From contig CACITD010000017.1 of the NCBI GenBank assembly GCA_902589475.1, forward strand, positions 1-45,146: a DNA stretch of 45,146 bases. Direction: 5' to 3'. The first letter of the stretch is position 1. Each line of letters starts with the position of its first letter. The DNA comes from an uncultured Alphaproteobacteria bacterium. GTDB taxonomy: Bacteria > Pseudomonadota > Alphaproteobacteria > Thalassobaculales > Thalassobaculaceae. Below the pieces are notes generated by a model. The model was not told where the DNA came from. It ran no database searches and saw nothing but the letters and a program-made list of their open reading frames with translations. The position numbers were made by a program, and so were the translations under genes. Shown here piece by piece: positions 7,288-14,882 of the stretch.

Positions 7288-8598
7288 TTGCTTGAAACCG
7301 GCACCACTGGAATTATCGTTTTAGTAACCCTTTTTTTTATGCTGGGTGCCGGGGTTCACATTGGCGTTGCGCTAGGTCTATGCGGTATTATTGGTACCTT
7401 TTTGGCGATTGGCCCGGATGCAGCGTGGGCTCATTTAGCTACCATACCCTTCAGTACAACTAACTCATTTACCCTTGCCGTTATCCCTTTGTTCATTCTG
7501 ATGGGATCCCTAGCAACGCAGGCGGGGTTGACGAGAGATTTATATAAAGCCGCTTACAATTGGCTGGGGCGGTTACCTGGTGGACTGGCGATGGCCACTA
7601 CGCTTGCCTCGGCAGCATTTGGCGCTGCAAGTGGATCTACCGTTGTTAATGCAGCAGTTTTCACAAAAATCGCGCTCCCGGAAATGACAGCTTTTGGTTA
7701 CGATAGAAGGCTAAGCGCGGGTTGTATAGCTGCGTCAGGTACGCTTGCATCACTGATCCCTCCAAGTATCATTATGGTCATTTATGCCATCCTGACAGAA
7801 CAATCTGTGGCGCTTTTACTAATGGCAGGCTTAGTGCCAGGCTTACTGTCTGCAGCCATGTATATGGGTGGTATATATACAATAGCGAAGGTTCGCCCGG
7901 ATATGGCCCCGCAATCTAAAATTGCCATCAATTGGAGCGAACGTATAAGCTCTTTAAAAGGTGTTTGGGGAATTGGGTTTTTATTCTTATTGGTTATTGG
8001 AGGTATTTATACTGGTTTCTTTGTTCCAACATATGCAGGTGCGGTAGGTGCTTTCGGTGCTTTTTTGATTGTTGTGGCAAAAAGAAGGCTGACCAAAGCT
8101 ACCACACTGAATACTTTCAAAGATGCTGGTGTCACGACCTCGGTCATTTTTATAATTGTAATTGGGGGCATTATTTTTGCTCGATATCTCACATACACTG
8201 GGATCATTTCCGATGTTTCGCAATTTCTTTTGTCATTAGAGTTGAACAAGTATACGTATCTATTTGCTTTTGCCGTAATTTATCTGATTTTAGGGATGCT
8301 AATTGATCCGATTGCGATTATGGTAATAACGCTTCCGGTTATGTATCCCATTTTAATAGGTGTTGGTTTTGACCCAATTTGGCTTGGTGTAATAGCCATT
8401 AAATTGGCTGAAATTTCTCTAATTACGCCTCCAGTTGGTTTAAATGTTTACGTTGTGAGAAGTGCGTCTCCTGTTCCATTAAGCTTGGAAGATGTCTTTT
8501 CAGGAGTTATGCCATTTCTGATTATAGACATACTCACTCTTCTTTTATTGATTTTCATACCAGAAATTACTCTGACCCTGCCCAGATTAATGATGTAG
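7288..8598 (+). CDS. TRAP transporter large permease subunit (DctM), TTG start
   Basis: This 436-residue polytopic inner-membrane protein of the DctM/YiaN family forms the transport channel of the TRAP system. Diagnostic stretches include AVIPLFILMGSLATQAGLTRDLY, GAASGSTVVNAAVFTKIALPEM, ASGTLASLIPPSIIMVIYAI and ISLITPPVGLNVYVV. About a dozen hydrophobic helices are evident. The first in-frame start after the DctQ stop is TTG 7288, which gives the expected N-terminus; a weak GAAAG lies upstream. The gene ends only 7 bases from the stop of the opposing MmgE/PrpD gene. Another plus-strand frame at 7932-8306 is a shadow. Confidence 0.94.
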   Translation: MLETGTTGIIVLVTLFFMLGAGVHIGVALGLCGIIGTFLAIGPDAAWAHLATIPFSTTNSFTLAVIPLFILMGSLATQAGLTRDLYKAAYNWLGRLPGGLAMATTLASAAFGAASGSTVVNAAVFTKIALPEMTAFGYDRRLSAGCIAASGTLASLIPPSIIMVIYAILTEQSVALLLMAGLVPGLLSAAMYMGGIYTIAKVRPDMAPQSKIAINWSERISSLKGVWGIGFLFLLVIGGIYTGFFVPTYAGAVGAFGAFLIVVAKRRLTKATTLNTFKDAGVTTSVIFIIVIGGIIFARYLTYTGIISDVSQFLLSLELNKYTYLFAFAVIYLILGMLIDPIAIMVITLPVMYPILIGVGFDPIWLGVIAIKLAEISLITPPVGLNVYVVRSASPVPLSLEDVFSGVMPFLIIDILTLLLLIFIPEITLTLPRLMM

Positions 8599-8605
8599 GA
8601 CGATC

Positions 8606-9985
8606 TTATTTCTGAATTATATCTTTCCAGTTAGCGTTCAAATAATCATCTTTCAAGTTAAGAATGTTTACGAGAGGTTCCAGTAAGTAACTTGGGTTGC
8701 CGACTACAAGATTTCTCAATTTGTTTTCGATGTCGGCAGAATTAAATGGAAAATCAGGGCCACCTTTAGCGCTTAGACATTCATTAACAAGAACTTTTCC
8801 GTCTGTAAGCTCAATTTTTAATCTCGCAGGGCGATCGTTGGGCCATTCCAACTCAGGCTCAAAGGTAATAAGACTTATTTTTTTTCTAAGCCTTTCAATG
8901 TCTGGATCAAAAAGCGAGTTTTCATTGAAAGCTTCTGTGCCAGCGTTACCGTGTTTTAGTGTGGTCGCTACAATGTGTTCCATTGAGAATTTCCCGGCTA
9001 ACGTTGTTTGTGGTGACGGGTTGCTCAAGAGTTTTCCTCTCCAGTGGGTTTCTAAGGTGGCTGAATTGATGTTTGACACGCAGAGAGCACCGTGATTTTC
9101 AATAATATTTCTGGCTGCCTCGACGGCGGAATGGCTATATTGGCAACAAGCATGCTCTTTGTGATAAGACTCTTCTATTTCCCAGGTTTCATTCAGATTA
9201 TATTTAAGAGTTTCTGGGTCACAACTTGCTCCAAAGATTTCTTTATATATTTGATAAATAGAAGTTTCTGTGGCGATAATTTCCATCTCCACCCAATCTA
9301 CCGCCCTTAACCCATTTGACGCAGCTAGACCCGGCCACGTATTCCTTATTAACGCTCCTTTTACAGCATGATCAAAAGGCCCTGGGTTTACCAATGTTGA
9401 AGCGGAATTAACGGCCTGAAAGATCATTTCAGGAGTATGCTTTCTCAGAGTGCTGATTGCAGCAGCAGCTCCTATTGCTGCTAAACTCGCATGTCCATGA
9501 AGTTTTAAATTTTCGTATTTAAAACATTTTGCGAGTTTTGCAATAATTTCATAACCTATCAGTAGAGCTCGCAGAACATCTTTAACTTGTGCGTTCAAAG
9601 CCTCGGCTTCGGCAATAAGGGCAGGGATACAATATAAACCGCCATGACAAAGGGCATGCCGATATCCGCCATCAAGTTCGCACCAATCACCCGCTGTACC
9701 ATTTGCTATGACAGCAGAGTGCTTATCTATTTTCGCTCCTGTGCCATTAAGAAGCGTAATGCCATTAATGCTTTCATGCTCTATTAATTTACGAACGATT
9801 TTCTTCACGGTTTCGTCACCATGACCAGAAATAATAGCTGATATATCGTCGCAAAATACCATAGCCACTTTCTGATGTATTTTTTCTGATAAACTATTCC
9901 AACAAGTCTCAGAAAGATTATTAATTAATAAAGTGAGGTTTTCTCTAAAATGTACTTTTTCATCATGAGAGGTTTCATTTGTCAT
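8606..9985 (-). CDS. MmgE/PrpD family protein
   Basis: This ~459-residue protein matches the MmgE/PrpD family, which includes 2-methylcitrate dehydratase, iminodisuccinate epimerase, cis-aconitate decarboxylase and many uncharacterised members. Markers are the CDDISAIISGHGD start, NGTAGDWCELDGGYRHALCHGG (the conserved substrate-site DGG/HAxCHxG region), LIGYEIIAKLAKCF, HGHASLAAIGAAAAIS and the KEHACCQYSHSAVEA block. The open frame extends to a GTG at 10042, but the ATG at 9985 fits family N-termini; no strong ribosome binding site marks either. It is convergent with the TRAP operon, and a shared substrate is plausible but unproven. No methylcitrate synthase is present, so a prpD call is not justified. 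Confidence 0.88.
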   Translation of the reverse strand: MTNETSHDEKVHFRENLTLLINNLSETCWNSLSEKIHQKVAMVFCDDISAIISGHGDETVKKIVRKLIEHESINGITLLNGTGAKIDKHSAVIANGTAGDWCELDGGYRHALCHGGLYCIPALIAEAEALNAQVKDVLRALLIGYEIIAKLAKCFKYENLKLHGHASLAAIGAAAAISTLRKHTPEMIFQAVNSASTLVNPGPFDHAVKGALIRNTWPGLAASNGLRAVDWVEMEIIATETSIYQIYKEIFGASCDPETLKYNLNETWEIEESYHKEHACCQYSHSAVEAARNIIENHGALCVSNINSATLETHWRGKLLSNPSPQTTLAGKFSMEHIVATTLKHGNAGTEAFNENSLFDPDIERLRKKISLITFEPELEWPNDRPARLKIELTDGKVLVNECLSAKGGPDFPFNSADIENKLRNLVVGNPSYLLEPLVNILNLKDDYLNANWKDIIQK

Positions 9986-10133
9986 GTTACTGGTACTTTT
10001 CGAAAACGCAGCCTTTGTAAAGAGTGTAGAACAATTGACCACACGATGAGTAATGTCTGTATAACGATAATTTATAGTTTATAATTTCTAAATTCCATCA
10101 CTTCATTAAATAACGGTATTAGGGGGATTAAAA

Positions 10134-10622
10134 GTGACTATTGATAAATTCGCTGCCAAAACCGAAAAAAGAACCATAGACCAAGTCATTAAGTGGCGCG
10201 AATTAGGTAAGAAAATTGGGTTTACAAATGGATGCTTTGACTTAATACATCCTGGACATATAGCTTTACTTGAAAATTCAAGAACACACTGTGACATTCT
10301 AGTAGTCGGACTGAACAGCGACAGATCTGTTGCAAAGTTAAAGGGCAGTGCAAGACCGATACAAGACGAGTTAGCTCGGAAGACGATTTTAACAGCATTA
10401 AAAACGGTATCGGTTGTTATCATCTTCGATGAAGAAACGCCAGAAAGATTAATTAAACAGCTGAGGCCAGATATAGTCATTAAGGGAGGCGATTATAACA
10501 TTCAAGATATCATTGGTGCTGATTTTGTTCGGTCCTATGGGGGAGAAGTATTAACTATTCCTTATTTAGAAGGAAATAGTTCATCTAATATAATAGATAA
10601 AGTTAAGCGCAGTTTAGCATAA
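10134..10622 (+). CDS. hldC: Stand-alone heptose-1-phosphate adenylyltransferase-type nucleotidyltransferase (HldC / RfaE domain II)
   Basis: The 162-residue protein has the cytidylyltransferase-like fold: KIGFTNGCFDLIHPGHIALL with the HxGH motif at residues 39-42, then VVGLNSDRSVAKLKG and the KGGDYN segment. It ends in the GNSSSNIIDKV block characteristic of RfaE/HldE domain II. That domain adenylates D-glycero-D-manno-heptose 1-phosphate for ADP-heptose and LPS core synthesis. The ribokinase-like HldE kinase domain is absent, so the kinase must be separate, or the sugar differs. It starts at GTG 10134 behind a G-rich AGGGGG. A glycerol-3-phosphate cytidylyltransferase-like role is less likely because of the KGGDYN and GNSSSN blocks. 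Confidence 0.88.
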   Translation: MTIDKFAAKTEKRTIDQVIKWRELGKKIGFTNGCFDLIHPGHIALLENSRTHCDILVVGLNSDRSVAKLKGSARPIQDELARKTILTALKTVSVVIIFDEETPERLIKQLRPDIVIKGGDYNIQDIIGADFVRSYGGEVLTIPYLEGNSSSNIIDKVKRSLA

Positions 10623-10735
10623 AAAATCTCAAGTGTTTGATCGATTTATACAAAATTTAAAACGATTAAGATGATGAAAATTGCTGCGTTTTATTTAACA
10701 AGAAATTACGGTTATTTTGTGTTGACATAAATTTA

Positions 10736-10764
10736 TTTACCAAAACAGCCGATTCGTGTAGAAT
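10736..10764 (+). promoter_or_regulatory. Candidate promoter for the PilZ-like gene pair
   Basis: TTTACC (10736-10741) and TAGAAT (10759-10764) are separated by 17 bases, giving a usable sigma-70-type pair 46 bases before the start at 10810. A perfect TTGACA at 10722 lies 31 bases from the -10 box and cannot pair with it. Confidence 0.4.
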
Positions 10765-10809
10765 GTTTGGGTTTTTATTTGGTTATATTCTAAATTTGGA
10801 GTGTATCAG

Positions 10810-11130
10810 ATGGGGGTCTTCGATTTTATTAAAACAAAGCAAGCACCAAAAGTATCAAATGTTTCCGTTAATAGCCCAAGGCCGAATGCAAATTCTAGAG
10901 GAACAGTTACGGTTGATAAATTTACCTTTAATGTTCGTGATTACAGCTTAAAAGGTTTTATATTGGAGCCGTATGATGAAAAAATACTTGCAAAAGGTCA
11001 AAAATTTAAGTGCAGTGTTAGCTTATCAAAGGACGGACATTCTTATAACGGCCGGGCTGAAGCTATGGTCACAAAAATAACATCTGGAGCGCTCGCTGCA
11101 ACTTTTACAATAAAACCATCGTCTAACTGA
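10810..11130 (+). CDS. Small PilZ-like domain protein
   Basis: This 106-residue soluble protein looks like a single PilZ-type beta-barrel. The key sign is VRDYSLKGFIL, which fits the (D/N)xSxxG half of the c-di-GMP-binding motif, followed by LAKGQKFKCSVSL and a final ALAATF strand. The companion RxxxR is not clear: only spaced arginines occur in PRPNANSRG (R-x5-R), so c-di-GMP binding is uncertain. The ATG at 10810 is chosen because GGAG at 10798-10801 sits eight bases before it; a GTG at 10801 overlaps that site. The next gene begins immediately after its stop, indicating an operon. Confidence 0.65.
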   Translation: MGVFDFIKTKQAPKVSNVSVNSPRPNANSRGTVTVDKFTFNVRDYSLKGFILEPYDEKILAKGQKFKCSVSLSKDGHSYNGRAEAMVTKITSGALAATFTIKPSSN

Positions 11131-11451
11131 TTGTTTAAAATGTTTTTTTTTAAATCTAAAGCTCAAAAAGTTAAGAATAAAACAGCTGCAAAAAAGAAAG
11201 CAGTGTCGTTTGAGGATTTAGATGAAAAACAAAAAATATTATTAATGATTAGGAAAATGCGAAAACGTATTTCGCCGGACGTGTTGAATAGAGCGGAACA
11301 ACTCGCTTTTAGTCAGATTGGTGTAGAGCCACCGGTTCCGCCCGAAAATGAAGCATCGCGCCTTTTTAAAATCGCAATGGCTAATAATGGAGAACGAAGG
11401 GCGGAAATCCTTGCTTTGGTCGAACGACGGGTAAACAAGCGTCTTCATTGA
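11131..11451 (+). CDS. Hypothetical small basic protein coupled to the PilZ-like gene
   Basis: I do not recognise this family. The 106-residue product (TTG 11131, or ATG 11140) has a lysine-rich N-terminus (KSKAQKVKNKTAAKKKA). A helical central segment follows (FEDLDEKQKILLMIRKMRKR), then a proline-rich VEPPVPPENEA linker and a charged C-terminal helix. No membrane segment or signal peptide is seen. The start codon abuts the stop of the upstream gene, so translational coupling is likely and the two products may work together. Codon use and composition look like those of neighbouring genes, which supports a real gene. Confidence 0.65.
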   Translation: MFKMFFFKSKAQKVKNKTAAKKKAVSFEDLDEKQKILLMIRKMRKRISPDVLNRAEQLAFSQIGVEPPVPPENEASRLFKIAMANNGERRAEILALVERRVNKRLH

Positions 11452-11565
11452 TATGCTTTTTTAAATAAATAGACCAAACTTAATGCATGTAGTAGAGATG
11501 TTAGTTATATCTCTATATATTCAATCTCTAATAACGGCTTTTTAGCTGCTTGACGGAGTTTTCTA

Positions 11566-12276
11566 GTGGCTAAAAGAGTACCAAAACGTAGATTTATTCA
11601 TCCCAAAAGGACTTTCTTTGGGCGTATGCGCGCCTATTTTTTTGCTGGAATATTGATTACGGCTCCAATAGGCATATCCCTTTGGATAGCCTGGGGAATA
11701 ATTAATTTCTTCGACAACAATGTGGTGAGCTTATTGCCACATAAATATAATCCTGAAAGTTATTTGCCTATACAAATACCAGGTTTAGGTCTTGTTTTAA
11801 CGATTTTAACTCTCACTGTCATTGGCTGGTTAGCGGCCGGGTTAATGGGACGATGGGTAGTCCGCATGACAGAAAATCTTATGGCTCGGATGCCTGTTAT
11901 AAGTAATATTTACGGTGCAATTAAACAAATAATGGAGACGGTGCTATCTCAAAAATCTAATTCTTTCCGTTATGTTGTCTTATTTGAGTATCCCAGAAAA
12001 GGAATTTGGACAATGGGGTTCGTCACGGGGACCACAAAAGGAGAAGTTCAAAATGTGATCGACGAAGAAATGATAAACGTGTTTGTCCCGACCACACCAA
12101 ACCCAACATCGGGCTTTCTGCTTTTTGTGCCTAAAAGTGATTTACATTATTTGTCTATGTCGCCAGAGGAAGGTTTTAAAATGCTCGTTTCCACAGGTAT
12201 TGTAACTCCAGCGGACCAAAGAAGCCCCGAGAAAATAGAGCAGCCGACGATTATTGTGGGTAATAACAAAATTTAA
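11566..12276 (+). CDS. DUF502 family membrane protein
   Basis: This 236-residue inner-membrane protein is a clear DUF502 member. There is a basic N-terminus, a first helix (about residues 24-46, FAGILITAPIGISLWIAWGI) and a PIQIPGLGLVLTILTLTVIGW second helix. These are followed by the MARMPVISNIYGAIKQIMET family signature and a soluble C-terminal domain with FVPTTPNPTSGFLLFVP. The function of the family in bacteria is unknown. It starts at GTG 11566 with ACGGAG upstream. Its position next to recG, and across from sdhE and mfd, is a conserved alphaproteobacterial arrangement. Confidence 0.92.
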   Translation: MAKRVPKRRFIHPKRTFFGRMRAYFFAGILITAPIGISLWIAWGIINFFDNNVVSLLPHKYNPESYLPIQIPGLGLVLTILTLTVIGWLAAGLMGRWVVRMTENLMARMPVISNIYGAIKQIMETVLSQKSNSFRYVVLFEYPRKGIWTMGFVTGTTKGEVQNVIDEEMINVFVPTTPNPTSGFLLFVPKSDLHYLSMSPEEGFKMLVSTGIVTPADQRSPEKIEQPTIIVGNNKI

Positions 12277-12333
12277 TAAACAATAATGCTGAGTAGACGT
12301 CTTTACTTATTTTTCTGAATTTGTCGGGGATCG

Positions 12334-14415
12334 TTAACCACTGTTTAAATACTGAACAGCTGTATCTCTCTCAAAAAGATATAAAAGCGTCCTTAGTGCG
12401 GCGCCTCTCTTTGTCTTTAAAAGTGGATCCAAAGACAAAATGTCTTCTGCATCCTTCTGAGCTTTTGTTAGTAAGTCATAGTGTATGTCTAAGTTGGCTA
12501 TTCTCATTTCCGGTAGGCCACTTTGCCGCGTTCCCAGTAGTTCCCCAGAGCCCCGCAGTTTAAGGTCTTGTTCCGCTATAGCAAAACCATCGTCGCTATC
12601 TCTAATAGTCTGAATTCGTAGCCGTGCTGTTTCGTTTAAAGGAGAATGATATAGTAAAAGGCAGGTTGATGGTGATTTGCCCCGACCTACTCGTCCGCGT
12701 AATTGGTGAAGCTGAGATAAACCAAACCTTTCGGCATGTTCTATCACTATTATTGTGGCGTCGGGAACATCTACCCCTACCTCAATAACGGTAGTGGATA
12801 CCAGTATATCTTTATCTCCAAGTCGAAATTCATTCATGATGGAATCTTTTTCCGATGATTTCATCCGGCCGTGAACCCAACCGACTCTTCCCGCAAAAAT
12901 GCTGTCCAGGTGTTGGAAACGTTCTTCTGTAGCAACTAATGCATTTTCCTCGTTATCTTCTATCAAAGGGCAAATCCAGTAAGCTTTTGCTCCTTTTTTT
13001 ATTGCTCGACTTATACCTTCGATAACCTCTTCTATCCGTTCTGAAGAAATTGCTTTTGTTTTGATGGGAATTCTGCCCGGTAATTTACTTGTTAAGTAGG
13101 ATATATCGAGATCGCCATAACCGACCATTGTTAGCGTTCGTGGGATAGGAGTCGCTGTCATAATCAGAATATTTGTTCCCGCTCCCTTATCCCCCAACGC
13201 CAATCTCTGATTAACGCCAAATTTATGTTGCTCGTCTATTACCGCGTACCCAAGGTTTTTAAATTTCACCTCATTTTGGAATAAAGCGTGGGTTCCTATT
13301 AATAAATTAGTCGCACCGGTCTCTAATTTTTCGAGTATTAAAGCTCTTTGGCTCCTCGTGTCTTTTCCCGTGATTATATCAACCGTAATACCTATTTCAC
13401 TAGCGATTGGTTTTAAGAATTCGAAATGTTGTCTTGCAAGAATTTCGGTTGGTGCCATAAAGGCACCTTGGAAGCCGGCTTCTACAGTAGAGATCAGTGT
13501 CAGAAAGGCGACGATTGTTTTTCCACTTCCTACATCCCCTTGAAGTAATCGTAGCATTTTATCTTCGGAAGCAAGGTCATTATCGATTTCTCTTATAACA
13601 GCGATCTGACCTGACGTTAAATCATAGGGGAGAGTATTAATAGTGAGATTACGTAATTTGTTGTAAGGTTTTATAACTTTTCCAAGATGCTTCTTTTGTC
13701 TGTTGCGTATTAAACCAAGAGCAAGTTGGTTCGCTAATAATTCATCATAGGCTAGTCGGCTACGCGCAGTTGAGTTTGGTGAAAGTTGGGGTTCTGCTTT
13801 CGGGTTGTGGGCTTCAATCAACGCATCTTTCCATGGTTTCCAGTTGTGTCTTGTCAATGTATCTTGATTGAGCCATTCTGGTAGATTTGGAGCTAATCGA
13901 AGAGCTTGACTAATATATCTTCGAAGGACTTTGTTTGATAAATTACTGGTTAACGGATATACAGGCTCTATGCCACAAACTGTTTCACGCGCATCTTCTG
14001 ATACGATGTAATCAGGATGCGTTATTTGATATCTGCCGCGGAAAAATTCAAGACGTCCACTGACAAAGCGAACTTCATCAACTGGAAGTATCTTAAGAAG
14101 ATAATCTTTTTTCCCGTTAAAAAAAATTAAACGAAGTGGCTCATCATAAACCATGCAGTCTACCGTGTACGGTTGGCGACGATTGTAGGCTGCTTTATGC
14201 GCTAAAACTTTTACTTTAAGAGTGGCGATTTCACCTTTTGGTACCAACACAAGTTTTTCAAATAAGGTACGGCTCACAATGTTAATTGGAAGTAGCCAAA
14301 GTAAATTTACGACATGTGGACCCGTAATTTTTTCAGTTAAAAGCCGTGTACGTGGCCCGATACCACTTAAAATTGTTTGTGGAGAAAAAAGCTTGAATAG
14401 GATTTCTGGCCGCAT
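12334..14415 (-). CDS. recG: ATP-dependent DNA helicase RecG
   Basis: RecG is a superfamily-2 DNA translocase that remodels stalled replication forks and Holliday junctions. The 693-residue product has the N-terminal wedge/OB region, with the short LSGIGPRT start. The helicase core contains Walker A GDVGSGKT (residues 293-300), TEILARQH (motif Ia), IDEQHKFG (DEQH box, about residue 390), TATPIPRTLTM (motif III), STTVIEVGVDVPDA (motif V) and QLRGRVGRG (motif VI). The C-terminal region includes the DLKLRGSGELLGTRQSG block. Length matches the family (about 690-700). It is divergent from sdhE-mfd and convergent with DUF502, with no evident intrinsic terminator in the 57-base gap. Confidence 0.97.
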   Translation of the reverse strand: MRPEILFKLFSPQTILSGIGPRTRLLTEKITGPHVVNLLWLLPINIVSRTLFEKLVLVPKGEIATLKVKVLAHKAAYNRRQPYTVDCMVYDEPLRLIFFNGKKDYLLKILPVDEVRFVSGRLEFFRGRYQITHPDYIVSEDARETVCGIEPVYPLTSNLSNKVLRRYISQALRLAPNLPEWLNQDTLTRHNWKPWKDALIEAHNPKAEPQLSPNSTARSRLAYDELLANQLALGLIRNRQKKHLGKVIKPYNKLRNLTINTLPYDLTSGQIAVIREIDNDLASEDKMLRLLQGDVGSGKTIVAFLTLISTVEAGFQGAFMAPTEILARQHFEFLKPIASEIGITVDIITGKDTRSQRALILEKLETGATNLLIGTHALFQNEVKFKNLGYAVIDEQHKFGVNQRLALGDKGAGTNILIMTATPIPRTLTMVGYGDLDISYLTSKLPGRIPIKTKAISSERIEEVIEGISRAIKKGAKAYWICPLIEDNEENALVATEERFQHLDSIFAGRVGWVHGRMKSSEKDSIMNEFRLGDKDILVSTTVIEVGVDVPDATIIVIEHAERFGLSQLHQLRGRVGRGKSPSTCLLLYHSPLNETARLRIQTIRDSDDGFAIAEQDLKLRGSGELLGTRQSGLPEMRIANLDIHYDLLTKAQKDAEDILSLDPLLKTKRGAALRTLLYLFERDTAVQYLNSG

Positions 14416-14606
14416 TTTTATCTTTTTTTAATAAAACAAAGAATTCAAGATTGGCTTCATGATAATGAATAATATATTAAGTATTTTTAAGAAGGGACGC
14501 TAGTGATAGCTCTTGTATTTTATGATTTTGCTGTAGAAATACTGCTGTGTATGTATCCAGCTACTATTTCGGAGGGGCGCAAAATCTGAATGTTGAAGGT
14601 AAAAAG

Positions 14607-14882
14607 ATGATTGAGCACATTGATCGTATAAAACGGCTAAAGTATAGAAGCTTTTATACTGGCACAAAGGAAACCGATCTAATTCTAGGCAACTTTGCCG
14701 AAAAGTATTTGGACACTTTAGAATTAGAACAATTGGACGATTATGAAGAACTATTAAAAATTGAGGATCCAAGACTGTATAAATGGATAACCGGCATGGA
14801 GGTTGCCCCAACTACTTTCCAAACTACCGTATTAGAGTTAATAAAAGAATTTAATCTATCCGAATATCTTAATGAAAAATAA
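14607..14882 (+). CDS. sdhE: FAD assembly factor SdhE (succinate dehydrogenase flavinylation), with altered RGxxE motif
   Basis: The 91-residue protein matches SdhE/SDHAF2 (DUF339). It has the start helix IDRIKRLKYRSFYTGTKETD, then LILGNFAEKYLDTLELEQLDDYEELL and DPRLYKWITG. SdhE promotes covalent attachment of FAD to the SdhA flavoprotein. In the family the loop reads RGxxE; here it reads TGTKE (residues 18-22), so glycine and glutamate remain but arginine is threonine. GAAGG at 14595-14599 lies seven bases before ATG 14607; the longer frame from 14547 adds 20 residues with no family match. Its TAA overlaps the mfd ATG by one base (TAATG), so the two are coupled. Confidence 0.92.
   Translation: MIEHIDRIKRLKYRSFYTGTKETDLILGNFAEKYLDTLELEQLDDYEELLKIEDPRLYKWITGMEVAPTTFQTTVLELIKEFNLSEYLNEK

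Noticed and set aside
7932-8306. 124-residue plus-strand ORF inside dctM
   Set aside because: Cysteine- and aromatic-rich translation typical of an out-of-frame membrane-protein gene; shadow of the large permease.
8606-9985. Naming the MmgE/PrpD gene prpD (2-methylcitrate dehydratase)
   Set aside because: No prpB or prpC neighbour, and the family contains several other activities.
10722-10764. TTGACA at 10722 as the -35 box of the TAGAAT -10 box
   Set aside because: The 31-base spacer is far too long for a sigma-70-type promoter; TTTACC at 10736 fits better.
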